A stretch of 64,000 nt of DNA from Tillus elongatus (taxonomy: Eukaryota > Arthropoda > Insecta > Coleoptera > Cleridae), in assembly GCA_964006375.1 (NCBI GenBank), contig OZ023262.1:89321654-89385653 (forward strand), read 5' to 3'. The notes below the pieces were generated by a model. The model saw only the letters and a program-made list of their open reading frames with translations. It was not told where the DNA came from and made no database searches. Positions 14,565 to 25,985 of the stretch are shown here, one piece after another. How positions within the stretch are numbered: position 1 is the stretch's first letter; each line of letters begins with the position of its first letter. Both the position numbers and the translations under genes were made by a program.

Positions 14565-17500
14565 ACTCAAAAAATGAAGCGCCGATTTTGATAAAATTTG
14601 GTGAGTACCTTCCTTTCGCAACTCGCTTGGATAAGTTCGTTAGCCAGGAAAAATCGGACTAGTTTTTCTCGGAAAATTTTTAAATCTCAGGAAATAAAGT
14701 TAGGGCAACCATATTGGGTGCGAAGGTTTATATCATAAAAAGAAAAGCATGCACCAAAATTTGAATCTCTACGTTAAAATGAAATAAAGTTATAAGCTTT
14801 TAAGTTTTTATTCTTAAAACGTCAAAAAAGTCGCGATTCTAAGCGTCAGAATTGACATGTTCTAGATTGAGAACTTACATAAACGGCTATACAGCGTAAA
14901 TGTCATAAAATAAGTTAAAAAGCCTTAAGTTTCAGCTACAATCTTCGTTGTTCTTTATTGTATTAAATTATTTGCAGAAAATTAATTTAAAATAGACCCT
15001 TTATGTGATGCTTTGGTAGCAGTTTCAGTTATTTATTTAGTTTTAAGGAATCAGATTACGCTTATTATGTAGCGTTTTTTTTTTCAATTCTGCAATGTGG
15101 AAGTTTTTTATGGAGAAACGGTGTTGGTAAGTAGTTTCTCATTTCTATGGACTTCTGCAAGGTTAGTTTTTTACAGTTTGCATTTCTAGCTCCGTTGTAG
15201 CATGTTTACCTTGCACAGAACCTCAAATTGACTTTAGGTCTCTTAACTGTATTGTGGAGTTGAGATCACAGCATTTGTCTGATGGTTAATGCATAAAGGG
15301 GTTCCTCTAAGCATGTTTCTGATTTTTTTTTAAACGAACAATACGCTAATCTGCTAATTTACCTATAAATGTTATTAATATTAAAAAAAATATGGAAACG
15401 ACGCTCGTGTCTGGAATAAAGTTATTTTCGTCATTTTAACTTTAAATGAAATTTCCTTCTCCCTTTTTGCACCCGTTCAACACATTGGGCACACAAAATA
15501 TAGGAATTAACTTAAAATTATCATTTATAATTAAAGGAAAATACAATTTGATCTAGGTATGCAACGAAAAAATTCAAACAACATAGAATAATTTCTAGAT
15601 TCTAAAACCTACTGTGACGCTATAGGGAAACAACGTTAAATGAAACGAAAACCATTTCAGGTTAGGGGATGGAAAAATGTTTTTACAGTAAAATAAGCTT
15701 TCGTATTCCAAAAAACAACAAGATTCCTATAAGGCGTATTACAATAGTGCATAATGATAGTCCGAGGCAACAGTACATGTCATATTCAACTGACAAATTA
15801 TTTTGATAAATGTCAGATCTACTTTCAAAGTGACATGTAGATAAGTATTTTGTTTTCTGACATTTGTAATACAAATGTAGACATGCTCTTCTTCTTACAA
15901 TAATATTTATTTTTGGCCATCACAATTTTACTCATAGAGTTGGATACAATTTTAGTGACTTTTGAATTTTGAAAAGATTTCTTTAAATGAGCGTGAAGTA
16001 GGCCCCATAGAACCCATATCCGAATTAGTTTCAGTCTTTATCTGTTTCCATATATACAGGGTGACGCATTTCTAGGATAAAGCTCAAAATATCCATTATT
16101 ATACAAGATATGATCAAAAATTTTATATGTTAATTATACGATGTCTGGAGCTGCACCTTATAAAATTATTTTTACAATCACAGGTGGCCCATAAGTCGCT
16201 GCTGATGCAATTTTTTTTCCTAATCGAACACGCCTTATAGTATTACAATTTTTGCATTTTCCATCGAAAGATAATGCATGTTTGTAAGAAAATATATTCG
16301 GGACTCAGCAACTGCGTTATGGTAGCGACTTTTCATAAAATGTTTCTTTCGATAGCTTAATTTGCTATTAACCTAAGGCTCGTTGGCCCGGACACCAGTT
16401 TTTTGGGCATATTTTAGGTTTATTTTCGGAAGATTTTTGTATATTGTCAAACAATAAACTTATTTTGATGAAATATGTTACATTGTTTCTCCTATATAGG
16501 TTATACTGGTAACCAAATTTGATGCAAGCTTTCTTAAAAAAATATATATTTCCTATTAAAAACATTTTTATGCATATTCACTACCATAACGCCCTTGCTG
16601 CGTCCAAAGATTTTTTTTAATAGGACAGCCTGTATATTTGTCAAGAAACTAATTTGCATTTTCACAAGCTTCTTAAAAATATATATAGCATTATGGGTCT
16701 ATTTTAATAAGCAACGAAAAAATCCTAGTTTTCATAAATCTCATTCAAAATTTTGCAGTAACCATGCAAAAAAATGCTGCTATTTATTTACTTCTACATG
16801 CTAATAATAAATCGAAAAAATTATTTAATAATCGCTATTTATTAACAACTACTGCTAATTTTCCACAAAACAGTGCTACCTACCTAGATTTATGTAATAA
16901 AAGGAAATAACATTAATAAATAACTATTATGCAATAAACCTACAAGCAAAGATCAACTTTGAAAATCGTAACATAAGCACTTTGTAGGTGGTAGTGGACT
17001 TTTCCTTTACGTGATAGTAAAGGGTTTTTTTCACGCCCGAGGAGGTACCACCCCTTACATCAAGGGGCCGGTAAAGTCCCAACGGACATTTCAGGTTCTG
17101 GTGTATGAGTCGGTTTCCCTTATAAACAAAAATGATGATGGCTCCTTCTTGTACAAAAGATTCCGGAGATAAAATACCCCTCCATTCGGATCTCCGAGAG
17201 AGGGGTGTGCAGTGAGCGCCGGCATCAAGATTTAACATATCCTTCTCGAATATATGTGGCCTAAATTCTAACCTGAACTCCGTCCACCATTTCCTCCAGG
17301 CTAATAAGCCCCAACTCCTCTTCCTCACTGAAACTCAAATCAGTGTCAAAACAGCCACTAATCACCTTAATTTCCCAAGGTATGAGCTCCTTACTTCCTT
17401 TAGATTGCATGGAGGTGTGTGCGCATACGTTCGTAGCAATCTACCCTGCACCAGACTCCCCAATTTAGAATCTAGAAGAAAAGACATACTTTGGATGAAA

Positions 17501-20500
17501 CTCTCTCTGAGGGCTGCAACTAAATTCATCTGTTGCATTTACCGGTCACCTTCTGACAACAACTTTGTCCAGCTCTTCGACTACCGTTCTAAAAAAACCG
17601 ACCATCTGATTTTTGAATATCCTTTCTCCGATGTCACTATTCTTGGTGACTTCAATGTCCATAATAAGGAATGGCTAGGATCTTCAAAATCCGATCCACA
17701 AGGGAGAGCAGCGGAGGCCTTTGCAGTCAGCAATTATTTAGCCAATATGGTTCAGCAACCTACTTACGTTCCTCGCATCCCAACACACAGCTCAAATCCC
17801 TTGGATCTCCTTCTTACTACAAAACCTGAATGCTATAAGACATCAGTCACCGCCCCCCTTGGTGGCTCAGACCACGGCGTGGTCACTGCTTCCTGCGCAA
17901 TGCAACCCCAGGTCACACAATCATCACACCCATGTATCGTTTGGCACTACAACTCCGCGAACTGAGACGAAATGCGGGATTACTTCTCCTCATTTCCATG
18001 GGCGTCTGTCTGCTTCTCTCATCCTGACCCCTCTGATATCTCACAAAACGTCACCGAAATTATCCAAGCTGGCATGGAATTATTTATTTCTAGTACACAG
18101 AAAACCTCTTCAGCCACTCAAAAGCCCTGGTTCTCTAAATCCTGTGACAAGGCTAGACATGAAAAGGTCAAAGCTCACAAAACGCTTCTACACAATCCCA
18201 GGCAAGAAAACCGTCAAGAATTTAACGGCGCAAGAAACCGTTATGTCCACATTCTTGCTGAGGCAAAAAACTCGTTTAATAACCACATCAAAAACAAAGT
18301 CCTCTCAAGCTCCAATGGCAGCAAACCCTTTTGGACTCCTGCTAAATCTATTGGGAATAATTTCTGCAAGAGCACGTTCCCACCTCTCGTTTAAGGGGAT
18401 GAAATTGTTTCTACCGCCCTGGGCAAGGCTGAACTTTTTGCCTCGTTGTTCGCCGGCAATTCTACTCACAACCCACCTCCAAATGTTCAACCACCAACAG
18501 TCCCCAATGTCGCGCATAAAATGACGGATATCATTTTCAAAACTAAAATGGTACGAAAGATGCTCTCTTCTCTTAATACCAGGAAAGCCTCTGGCCTAGA
18601 CGAGAATCCAGCAATTGTTCTCAAAAAATGCGTACCAGAACTTGCTCCTGTCCTGACTCGTCTGTTTCAGACATCGTACAATAGAGGCATATTCCCTAGT
18701 AACTGGAAAACTGCTCGAGTACAACCCGTCCCCAAGAAAGGATCCAAAGCGCTTCCTAGCAACTACAGACCTATTTCTTTCCTTTCAGTCGTCTCTCTTT
18801 TGCGGGATATCAAAAAAGTAACTCAGCTTCATCAAAACCGCAAGGTTCTATCTTTACTAATAACCAAGATACCCAGTAAATGCAACCAAAATAGGACACC
18901 CTGTACATGGTATAACAATTAATACAAATATACAGGGTGGTGATAAAGTTTGGAATAATAGGAATATCTGTAAAAAGGTGAACTGAAATGAAACACGCTC
19001 ACACACGTCAATTTTTATCTTGAATTCTGCATTTTTTTAGCTAATACTAGTATATACAGTGTGCTTCATAAATGAAACATCATCTCAACGTCCCCTTTTT
19101 TAAATGTAACACCTGTATATTATTGCATTTTTTGATTTCTTGGAAAATTCTAGATGTTTCATGTATGATGTCCTATACCTATCTTCAACTGTTTACGAAT
19201 TATTGACAATTGAAAATTAGACTTTTGGAATGAAAATAAAAATAAAATTCCAATTGTCCGAGCATTTTTTTCAAAAGCTAGAATTGGTTAAAACAAAAGA
19301 ATGAACGGGACCAGGTGTAGATGAAAACAAGATGTTTCAATCCCACAACCAGTATGAATAAGCATTTCTTATATTACATGTCAATAATCATTAAATCAAG
19401 TCATCGCATCCAAATTAAAATATTTTCTTTCTAAAGTTAAGTCATAAATTCTTTTAGACCCTCATCCTAATTTTTGTCTATTAATTTAACTTGAACTCAC
19501 CTTTTCAACATAATATCTAGTTCCAATATCAATTATAACATTGCTGGTATCGACTAATTTTCCTGGAACATACATCTTAAGTCATAGTTAAGGAATTTAA
19601 AATCAATCATGTTTTTTTTACAATTACTTTGGCTGTGCAGTTTGGATATCTGCCAACATATTTAAGCCTAGAATGCATACACTGGGCCTGTCAGGTCCGG
19701 ATAAATTTTGGTTACTTGTAATTTGTCTGAAGTAATTTGAAAGGGCTTGAACATTTAAATATGATCTAAAGACACATTTATTTAACACACCCTTTATTCT
19801 TAATTAAGAAACGTTCAAGTGTACTTAGAAATCAAAAAATATATATTTTCCATTAGCATCACGATGTAGGAGAGAGTATTGTACCTCAGGCCATCTTGTA
19901 CCTTGGGCCATATTTATTTGACAACCTTCTTAGGACTTAAGATCATTGATATTGCAGTAAACACTTGACAACACTGTATAATCCCTGGAGGCAAAGGCAC
20001 TAGTTGCCATGCACGGCATTTCACGTTTAGTTCAATGTTACGTTTGTTGTGGTATGTTGTGTAATTATTCGTATGTTCAGTTAAGTGATTTTAATTATGT
20101 AACTAGTAATGTAAGTAGTATTTTCAAGTGAAATGTTTGTTAGCTATACCTGTAGACATCCCTTAATATGTTGTAATAAATGTAAATGCCAAAATGCATG
20201 AACAAAAAAGTTGCATTGATTGTAGTAGCAATCAGTACAATCTCGTACCTTTGGCCACTCAATAGTTTTGTACGTTAGGCCCGGCCCAAGGTACAAGATG
20301 CTCGGCCCGAGGTACAGGAAAATGTTTCTTTCCACATTATCTTATCTGGAAAGCCCTGGTTCTCTAAATCTTGTGACAAGGCCAGACTTGAAAAGGTCAA
20401 AACTCACAAAACACTTCTACACAATCCCAGTCAAGAAAACCGTCAAGCATTTAACGACGCAAGAAACCGCTATATCCGCATTCTTTCTGAGGCAAAAAAC

Positions 20501-23500
20501 TCGTTTAATAACCACATCAAAAACAAAGTCCTCTTAAGCTCTAAGGGCAGCAAACCCTTCTGGACTCTTGCTAAATATATTGGGAATAATTTTCGCAAGA
20601 GCACGTTCCCACCTCTTGTCTCAGGGGATGAAATTGTTTCTACCGCCCTGGGCAAGGCTGAACTTTTTGCCTCGTTGTTCGCCGGCAATTCTACTCTCAA
20701 CCCACCTCCAAATGTTCAACCACCAACAATCCCCAATGTCGCGCATAAAATGACGGACATCATTTTCAAAACTAAAAAGGTACGAAAGATGCTCTCTTCT
20801 CTTAATACCAGGAAAGCCTCTAACCTTAAAGAGATCTCAGCAACTGTTCTGAAAAAATGTGCACCAGAACTTGCTCCTGTCCTGACTCGTCTGTTTCAGA
20901 CATCTTACAATAGAAACATATTCCCTAGTAACTGGAAAACTGCTAGAGTACAACCCGTCCCCAAGAAAGGATCCAAAGCGCTTCCTAGCAACTACAGGCC
21001 TATTTCTCTCCTTTCAGTCATCTCTAAAGTGATGGGAAAGTATATAAACACCGAATTACTAAAATTTCTTGAAAAACACAGTCTAATTCACGACAGGCAG
21101 TATGGATTCCGTCAGCGCAGATCAACTGCCGACCTCCTCTCCTTTGTCATCCATTCTTGGAACAAGTCTATGGAACTACACGGTGAATCCCAGTTTGTCG
21201 CTCTAGAAATATCCAAAGCCTTCGACCAGGTCTGGCACGCAGCACTGCTTAATAAACTACCGGCCTATGGCCTACCACCAAAACTATGTACCTGGACAGC
21301 AAACTTCCTCTCCAACCGGAGCATTTCTGTTGTTGTGGATGGCCTTTCCTCTAAACTATATCCAATTAATGCAGGAGTTCCTCAAGGTTCAGCTTTAGCC
21401 CCTACTTTATTTCTTCTCCACATCAATGACCTCCTCTCTAGCACATCCAACCCAGTTCACAGTTACGCGGACGACAGCACCCTCCACTCAAATATACAAT
21501 ATTCTAAGCCTGTCTCTTTGGCCCAACTAGATGAGGATCGCAGACACATGGAGGGTTCTGTCTCCGTGGATCTCCAAAAAATATTAGACTGGGGAAGTAG
21601 AAATCTTGTACAATTCAACCCCACCAAATCTCAGTCTCTTTCTTTCTCATAAAAGATACACCAACCCTAGAACCATCACAATGAACAACCAAGTTATTCA
21701 AAGTAATGAGTCCTTTTCACTTGTTGGCATTTCTGTGGATCTAAATCTCAATTGGCACCAACATGTCACATCAATTGCAGAAGCGGCTGCTAAGAAATTA
21801 GGTTTCCTCTTCCGGGCTCGCAAATACTTTTCACCAGCTAATCTCTATACCTTATATACTTCACAAATAAGGCCAAACCTCGAATAATGCTCCCACATCT
21901 GGGGTGTTGCTGCCGCTTCTACACTCTCTATCCTGGACTCAATTCAGAAGAGAGCTATACGTCTCATTGGTGACCCTACCCTTACCCAAAGGCTGCCATC
22001 CCTTGCCCACCGACGTGCTGTTGGTGACCCCTCTCTCTTTTATAGATATCTGCACGGGCAGTGCTCAGAGGAGCTTTCTTCCATAGTTCCTCCACCTGCT
22101 GCCCCCAACAGATCTACCAGGGGAACAGAGCGAATGCACCCTTTTACTGTCCAGGTCACCAGACATAGAACATCTTGTTATGCCCGCTCTTTTGTGCCGA
22201 GGACTTCCAAGTTGTGGAATTCCTTGCCGGCACATGTTTTTCCTTCTCCTCCGAACCTCCAAACCTTCAAGTCCAGAATTAACAAGTTGCCTCTTTCCTC
22301 CTTGTCGACACCCACGGTACGATAGTATTTAGGCTGTAAGCCCTCTTGGTGTGTTGTTGAAATAAAAAAAGATTAAAAAAACACGCATATCTGCATTTTT
22401 TTAAATTGTTCACAGATGCCCAGAAGCAAAGACTGTGTAAAACGTGCAAAAGTACGCATTGATTAAAGAATCAATGTGAAAGCACAAATGCCGTAAATGG
22501 AGTTTTAAATGAAAACATGGCTACACAAGCTGCTGCCAAACAATTCAATGTATCAAGAATTACACTCCAAAACCATTTGAAGAAAAAGCCAGATGATCAG
22601 CCTTTTGTTTACAAAAATAACTGCGATAACTGAAAAGTTTTTCCGCAGAACACGAAGAGATGCTTTGCCAATATTTAATTACTTGCAGTAAGATGCTGTA
22701 TGGTGTTTCTATAAAAGAGGCTCAAAAAGTTGCATATAATTTTGCAAAGATTAACAACATTACTTGTCCAGCTTCTTGGGACAGGCGAGGCCAGGCTGGA
22801 AAAACATGGTATTATGGATTTATGAGTCGTCATAAAAACATGTCCTTAAGAAACCTCCAAGCTACTAGCCTGTCCAGAGCTACAAGCTTTAACAAACACA
22901 ATGTTTCTTCCTTCTTTAATAAATATAAAGAATTACTAATTAAGTACCAGTTTGCTCCTGAAAGCATCCATACATTTTCAAACAATTGTGCAACTATGCA
23001 TTATAAAATGTGAAAAGGTAGATGCCATCAAAGATAACTTTCTTGAAAATAAGAAAGTAAATGCTTAATAATAGGTGGCTTTACTTTAAATCACACTTTT
23101 GTAATTAAAATATGAAATAAATCTTATATCAATCAATTTTTTTTATTAGAAAATGACCTTTTCATTAAGGTGTCAGGATTGAGTTTCATACATATTGACA
23201 TATATAATAATTAATTACCCATAAGTATGTTTATTTGTATCTAATAATTTAAACATCTTATTTTACAATATGTTTTATTCAACCAAAACAAAAATCAAAA
23301 TCAAACTAAACCTCAAAATATTGCTAGGCAGTTAGGTAAGCCATTTTAAACATATAAAGAGTGTGTATTGCCCCGCATATAAATTGGCATTTTTATTTCA
23401 ATTTCGCTTATATGTGATGTTTTGCCACAAATATAAAGCAGATATCAATATTAGGTTTTACACAACGAAAACGACGATTCAGCTACTAGGCCAGAGAAAT

Positions 23501-25074
23501 ACTGAAAAAAGCGGTATTCTTGCTCGCATCACCGCTCTATTGAAGTGTTGACTAAACGAGCTGTCAGTCGAAAGAAGTGTCAGCTCAACGATATCCCATG
23601 GTTATTTAACTGGGGGATTCAATCAAATTTTAAAGTACACTATATTTGTAGCTTGATGAACGGCTCCAAATATAGTTTTAGCACAGGATAGATATATTAT
23701 GCTGTATTTTTGATAATAGGGAGATATTGATAGTAACACTTTCGAAAGAACTCTTCAAATATGTGTGCACTAGAACCTCTAAAATTGATCTTCAAGGTCT
23801 GTGTAAGTTTAAAGTGTTAACTTTACTAATATGCTGTATAGTAGTGTAGAATTCTTATGAAAATTCACTACTAGAACGCACTTGCTGCGTACCAAAATTT
23901 TTTTGCATCGATTACAAGCTGTTCAATAATTATTCTGTGCATATAAGTATTCATTCTGAGGTTTAAACGAATGCATATTTTTTTTTTTTTTTTTTTTTAT
24001 ATATCTTTAACAAAGCTTTTTTGCTGAAAACCTTCCCTCTTGCATGCATACAACCACCCTCGTTGCATAAACCAAAACAGAAATTTCCTAAAGCAGCTCT
24101 CAAGAAAGTTAGAGGGCCTGTAGCAGATATGAGTTTTGTGCGGGGTAGGTGGGATTTAAGGGGGATATGGGATTATGGGATAGAGCTTGAAAATGTGTAA
24201 AAAGGCAGCATTTAAGCAGTTTTCTTCACATTTGCTGCTCATATTTTCTTTTTGCTACCTTCCCTGCACCCCTCTACACTCCTGGTCACCTAACTTCCTT
24301 GGTGGGTGTGAACAAGACATTTTTCTTGTGGTTTGTGCATCTAGGGAGGTTCTAAGCATGTTTCTGAAAAGATTTTTCAAAAAAGCGTTTGGGAGGTTGT
24401 CTGCAAATTTACCCTTTTTCTGGCTATAGATCTGCCAATAAATCAAAAGCTAACAATTAAGGTGAAAGATTATCAACCAGATTTAGGCTATCCTTAAGTA
24501 GACAACCCGTCCATGCATCGAGAGAGTGGCATTAGAGGACGGTGCTTATAGCTCTAGAGTCCTGTCTGACCTGACCTTCCTGACCTACAGGGATGCCTGA
24601 CCTGGCCTGCCCTGTAGGTCAGGAAGGTCAGGTCAGGTCAGTTCAGGCAGGCCCCTAGAGCAATAAGCACCGTCCGGTAATGCCGCTCTCGCAATGCATG
24701 AAATGACAGGACCCATCAACTTAAGGTTCGCCCCAGATTTATAGGTAACTTAAAGATAAAAGTATTAAAGGATACAGATCCAGTAAGAGGCACGAGAATA
24801 TCTTTCCCTTCGGATTCTGGTGACACTTTTCCAACAGATTCACCAGAGTTCTGAAATTTTGTTTGAGCCACCTTTAGCGAAGTGAGAGATTCTTGAAACA
24901 GAGTTAGTTCCTAAAAATTAGGAAGCGTTAAAATAACATGCGTGATATAGGTTATAGAAAACAAAATACCTGATCCAACTGCTGTTTTAATGCGGACAGC
25001 TGAGGTACTGTTAAAGTGGTTAAATCAACTTGTTTCATATTAGGTTGCTCTGTCGCAGATATACTACTAGCCAT
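13697..25074 (-). CDS. PFDN5: Prefoldin subunit 5 (four coding exons, whole gene span)
   Basis: Joining 25074-24970, 24910-24776, 19575-19501 and 13849-13697 gives an uninterrupted 155-residue protein; human PFDN5 is 154. PFDN5 is an alpha-type subunit of the cytosolic hexameric prefoldin chaperone, which passes nascent actin and tubulin to the CCT/TRiC chaperonin. Recognisable segments are [12 protein letters not shown] near residues 24-35 (N-terminal coiled coil), ILVPLTGS then MYVPGK across residues 73-86 (beta-hairpin core), [11 protein letters not shown] near 95-105, and ADYFKRK followed by a C-terminal coiled coil containing EQMEKIQ. All exons join in phase 0 at GT-AG sites. The start is the first ATG of the first exon. 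Intron 1 is only 59 bp; introns 2 and 3 are about 5.2 and 5.65 kb and full of transposons. No frame damage is seen, so the gene looks functional. Confidence 0.95.
13955..14020. repeat. (TA)n microsatellite
   Basis: Pure TA array inside PFDN5 intron 3, not flanked by the TA-core family. Confidence 0.95.
14363..15035 (-). mobile_element. TA-core interspersed repeat, copy 6
   Basis: Tail hairpin TTTAGTGAATTTTC at 14366, TA array at 14492-14560, GCCGATTTTGATAAAATTTG and GTTAGCCAGGAAAAATCGG after it. The head end is missing. Confidence 0.7.
14492..14560. repeat. (TA)n microsatellite
   Basis: TA array of copy 6. Confidence 0.95.
15950..16607 (-). mobile_element. TA-core interspersed repeat, copy 7 without TA array
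   Basis: Has the GAACCCATATCCGAATTAG tail segment and the head CACTACCATAACGCCCTTGC, but no TA array. A TACAGGGTGACGCATTTCT end near 16052 and a second head-like word (GGGACTCAGCAACTGCG, 16299) show nested structure. Confidence 0.6.
17020..18797 (+). mobile_element. Non-LTR retrotransposon family 1, copy A (5' half; decayed)
   Basis: Carries an AP-like endonuclease domain from about 17240: [41 protein letters not shown] (17650) and GGSDHGVV (17860). A linker and the start of the reverse transcriptase follow ([33 protein letters not shown]). The frame breaks at several points. It ends abruptly near 18797, where a small MITE-like sequence with CACCCTGTACA begins, so the catalytic palm is missing. 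Jockey/CR1-like by domain order; the clade is not certain. Confidence 0.85.
17405..17965 (+). pseudogene. LINE endonuclease (EEP) domain fragment
   Basis: 186 codons with [23 protein letters not shown] and GSDHGVV: the second half of an exonuclease-endonuclease-phosphatase domain that would nick target DNA. It ends in a stop before the linker to the reverse transcriptase, so the ORF2 is broken. Confidence 0.85.
19501..19575 (-). CDS. PFDN5: PFDN5 coding exon 3
   Basis: Encodes residues 81-105, MYVPGK to YYVEK, the most conserved prefoldin-5 segment. Acceptor cttaag, donor gtgagt. Exactly 25 codons, stranded between two LINE-rich introns. Confidence 0.94.
19881..20315. mobile_element. MITE with about 30-bp terminal inverted repeats
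   Basis: Left end GTACCTCAGGCCATCTTG and a following TACCTTGGGCCA are matched in reverse at 20283-20315 (GGCCCAAGGTACAAGATG, then GGCCCGAGGTAC). No coding capacity. The superfamily is not evident. Confidence 0.6.
20345..22379 (+). mobile_element. Non-LTR retrotransposon family 1, copy B (5'-truncated)
   Basis: Overlaps copy A over its middle (about 18120-18795) and then continues through the full reverse transcriptase and 3' end. The 3' terminus has GGCTGTAAGCCCTC, GTGTTGTTGAAAT and an A-rich tail. Copies C and D share this terminus. Confidence 0.88.
20675..21652 (+). pseudogene. LINE reverse transcriptase (family 1, copy B)
   Basis: A 325-codon frame with the reverse transcriptase core: [45 protein letters not shown] (first catalytic Asp), [20 protein letters not shown] and SYADDSTL (the YADD box). 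The frame then shifts; the thumb and C-terminus continue at 21606-21887 and after. The active-site residues are present, but the frame breaks make it a pseudogene. Confidence 0.88.
22416..23013 (+). pseudogene. Tigger/pogo-type transposase fragment: DNA-binding half only
   Basis: Begins [14 protein letters not shown] and shifts frame. It then has the Psq-type helix ([20 protein letters not shown]) and the CENP-B-type helix ([56 protein letters not shown]). It stops just where the catalytic domain should start. Sits directly downstream of LINE copy B in PFDN5 intron 2. Confidence 0.75.
23858..23892 (-). repeat. TA-core repeat head fragment
   Basis: Short match to the family head: GAAAATTCACTACTAGAACG then CACTTGCTGCGT. 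Confidence 0.6.
24476..24746. repeat. 270-bp imperfect palindrome
   Basis: Arms share GACGGTGCTTAT, the repeated GACCTGACCTTCCTGACCTA block and an outer CCTTAAGT region, with a short centre near 24600. It ends about 30 bp from PFDN5 exon 2. Foldback-type MITE or hairpin element. Confidence 0.7.
24776..24910 (-). CDS. PFDN5: PFDN5 coding exon 2
   Basis: Encodes residues 36-80, from ELTLFQESL to LVPLTGS: the end of the first coiled coil and the start of the hairpin core. Acceptor tttttag, donor gtatcc. Exactly 45 codons. Confidence 0.94.
24970..25074 (-). CDS. PFDN5: PFDN5 coding exon 1
   Basis: Encodes residues 1-35, from [10 protein letters not shown] to LKQQLDQ, and ends CAG followed by the donor gtattt. 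Exactly 35 codons. Confidence 0.93.
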
Positions 25075-25260
25075 TGTATAAGCCGGAACTATTTAATAAG
25101 TTAATATATAATAAAGATTTATAGTCGAGTTTGAGTTATATACTACAGCTAATTGCTAATTTCTATATTTGCCTGACATATGACAAGACACATTGACAAA
25201 TGACACCAGTCAAGATAAATAAAACAGCCAGAGACAAGGTTTTTCTATGCTTACCCCAAC
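25075..25260 (-). promoter_or_regulatory. Likely PFDN5 promoter / 5' UTR
   Basis: The stretch just upstream of the PFDN5 ATG. It contains four TGACA words between 25174 and 25205 (TGTCA on the gene strand). No TATA box in a convincing place. Function is inferred from position only. Confidence 0.4.
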
Positions 25261-25299
25261 AATAATTTTGTCCAACGTTACTCAAAAATCGGTCGAGCG

Positions 25300-25689
25300 C
25301 AAGCAAGCCTCTTGTAAATTACGTTCTTTCTATCTACCTATCTATCTATGGTCTCTTATATTTATTTGATCAGTAGCTTATTTGTATCTTGGATGCTATG
25401 TTTTGTGCCATTTGTCTTATAGACGAAATCTTCATATCCTTGTGTAGTTGTGCATTTCTCAGAAGCCATGATGCCTTTACCAGGATTTTCAGCACTTTAT
25501 TTTAGACCATTTGGATCTTATTTTTGTTGCATATCCCCAGGCTGGGATCGCGTAGGTTATAGCTGACCTTTATAGTGTAGTCGTGTATAAAACTTTTAGT
25601 TTTTGTGTTCAGTCATTTTGTAGAAGAGAGTAGACATCTATTGTCGCTGCTAGGCGCTTTTTACTGAATTTGTATTTTAAAAATTCATA
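25300..25689. other. No gene recognised
   Basis: Contains a short run of TCTA-like tetranucleotides near 25330-25350; otherwise unremarkable. Confidence 0.4.
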
Positions 25690-25763
25690 ATAGTGGGTAT
25701 ATATTTTTTTTTTTTAAATAAAAGCGAACTAGGATCCCTAGAACCCATATCAGGGGTCAGTAC

Positions 25764-25853
<90 letters not shown>

Positions 25854-25985
25854 CACCGATAACTCATAAAATAATGAACCGATTTGAATGAAACTCGGCA
25901 AGTGCCTTTCTTTTATTAATGTCTTAGAATGACTTAGTTAGCCAGGAAAATTGGACAAGTTTTTCCGGGAAAATGTTGAGTTGAT
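25690..25985 (-). mobile_element. TA-core interspersed repeat, partial copy 8
   Basis: GAACCCATATCAGGGGTCAG, a TA array (25768-25849), then ACCGATAACTCATAAAATAA and GTTAGCCAGGAAAATTGG. Confidence 0.7.
25768..25849. repeat. (TA)n microsatellite
   Basis: Pure TA array. Confidence 0.95.

Larger units (their letters stand above)
13850..19500 (-). other. PFDN5 intron 3
   Basis: A 5.65-kb intron holding a (TA)n array, two TA-core repeats, LINE copy A in the opposite orientation to the gene, and several small MITE-like ends with ACAGGGTG. Stretches at 15040-15940 and 16610-17020 have no recognised content. Confidence 0.85.
19576..24775 (-). other. PFDN5 intron 2
   Basis: A 5.2-kb intron containing a MITE (19881-20315), LINE copy B, a Tigger-type transposase fragment, a TA-core fragment and a 270-bp palindrome. 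About 23.05-23.85 kb and 23.9-24.47 kb hold nothing recognised apart from a poly-T run at 23979-23998. Confidence 0.85.

Noticed and set aside
16927..17328. 133-codon minus-strand frame
   Set aside because: It is the antisense of the LINE endonuclease region, which is clearly coding on plus.
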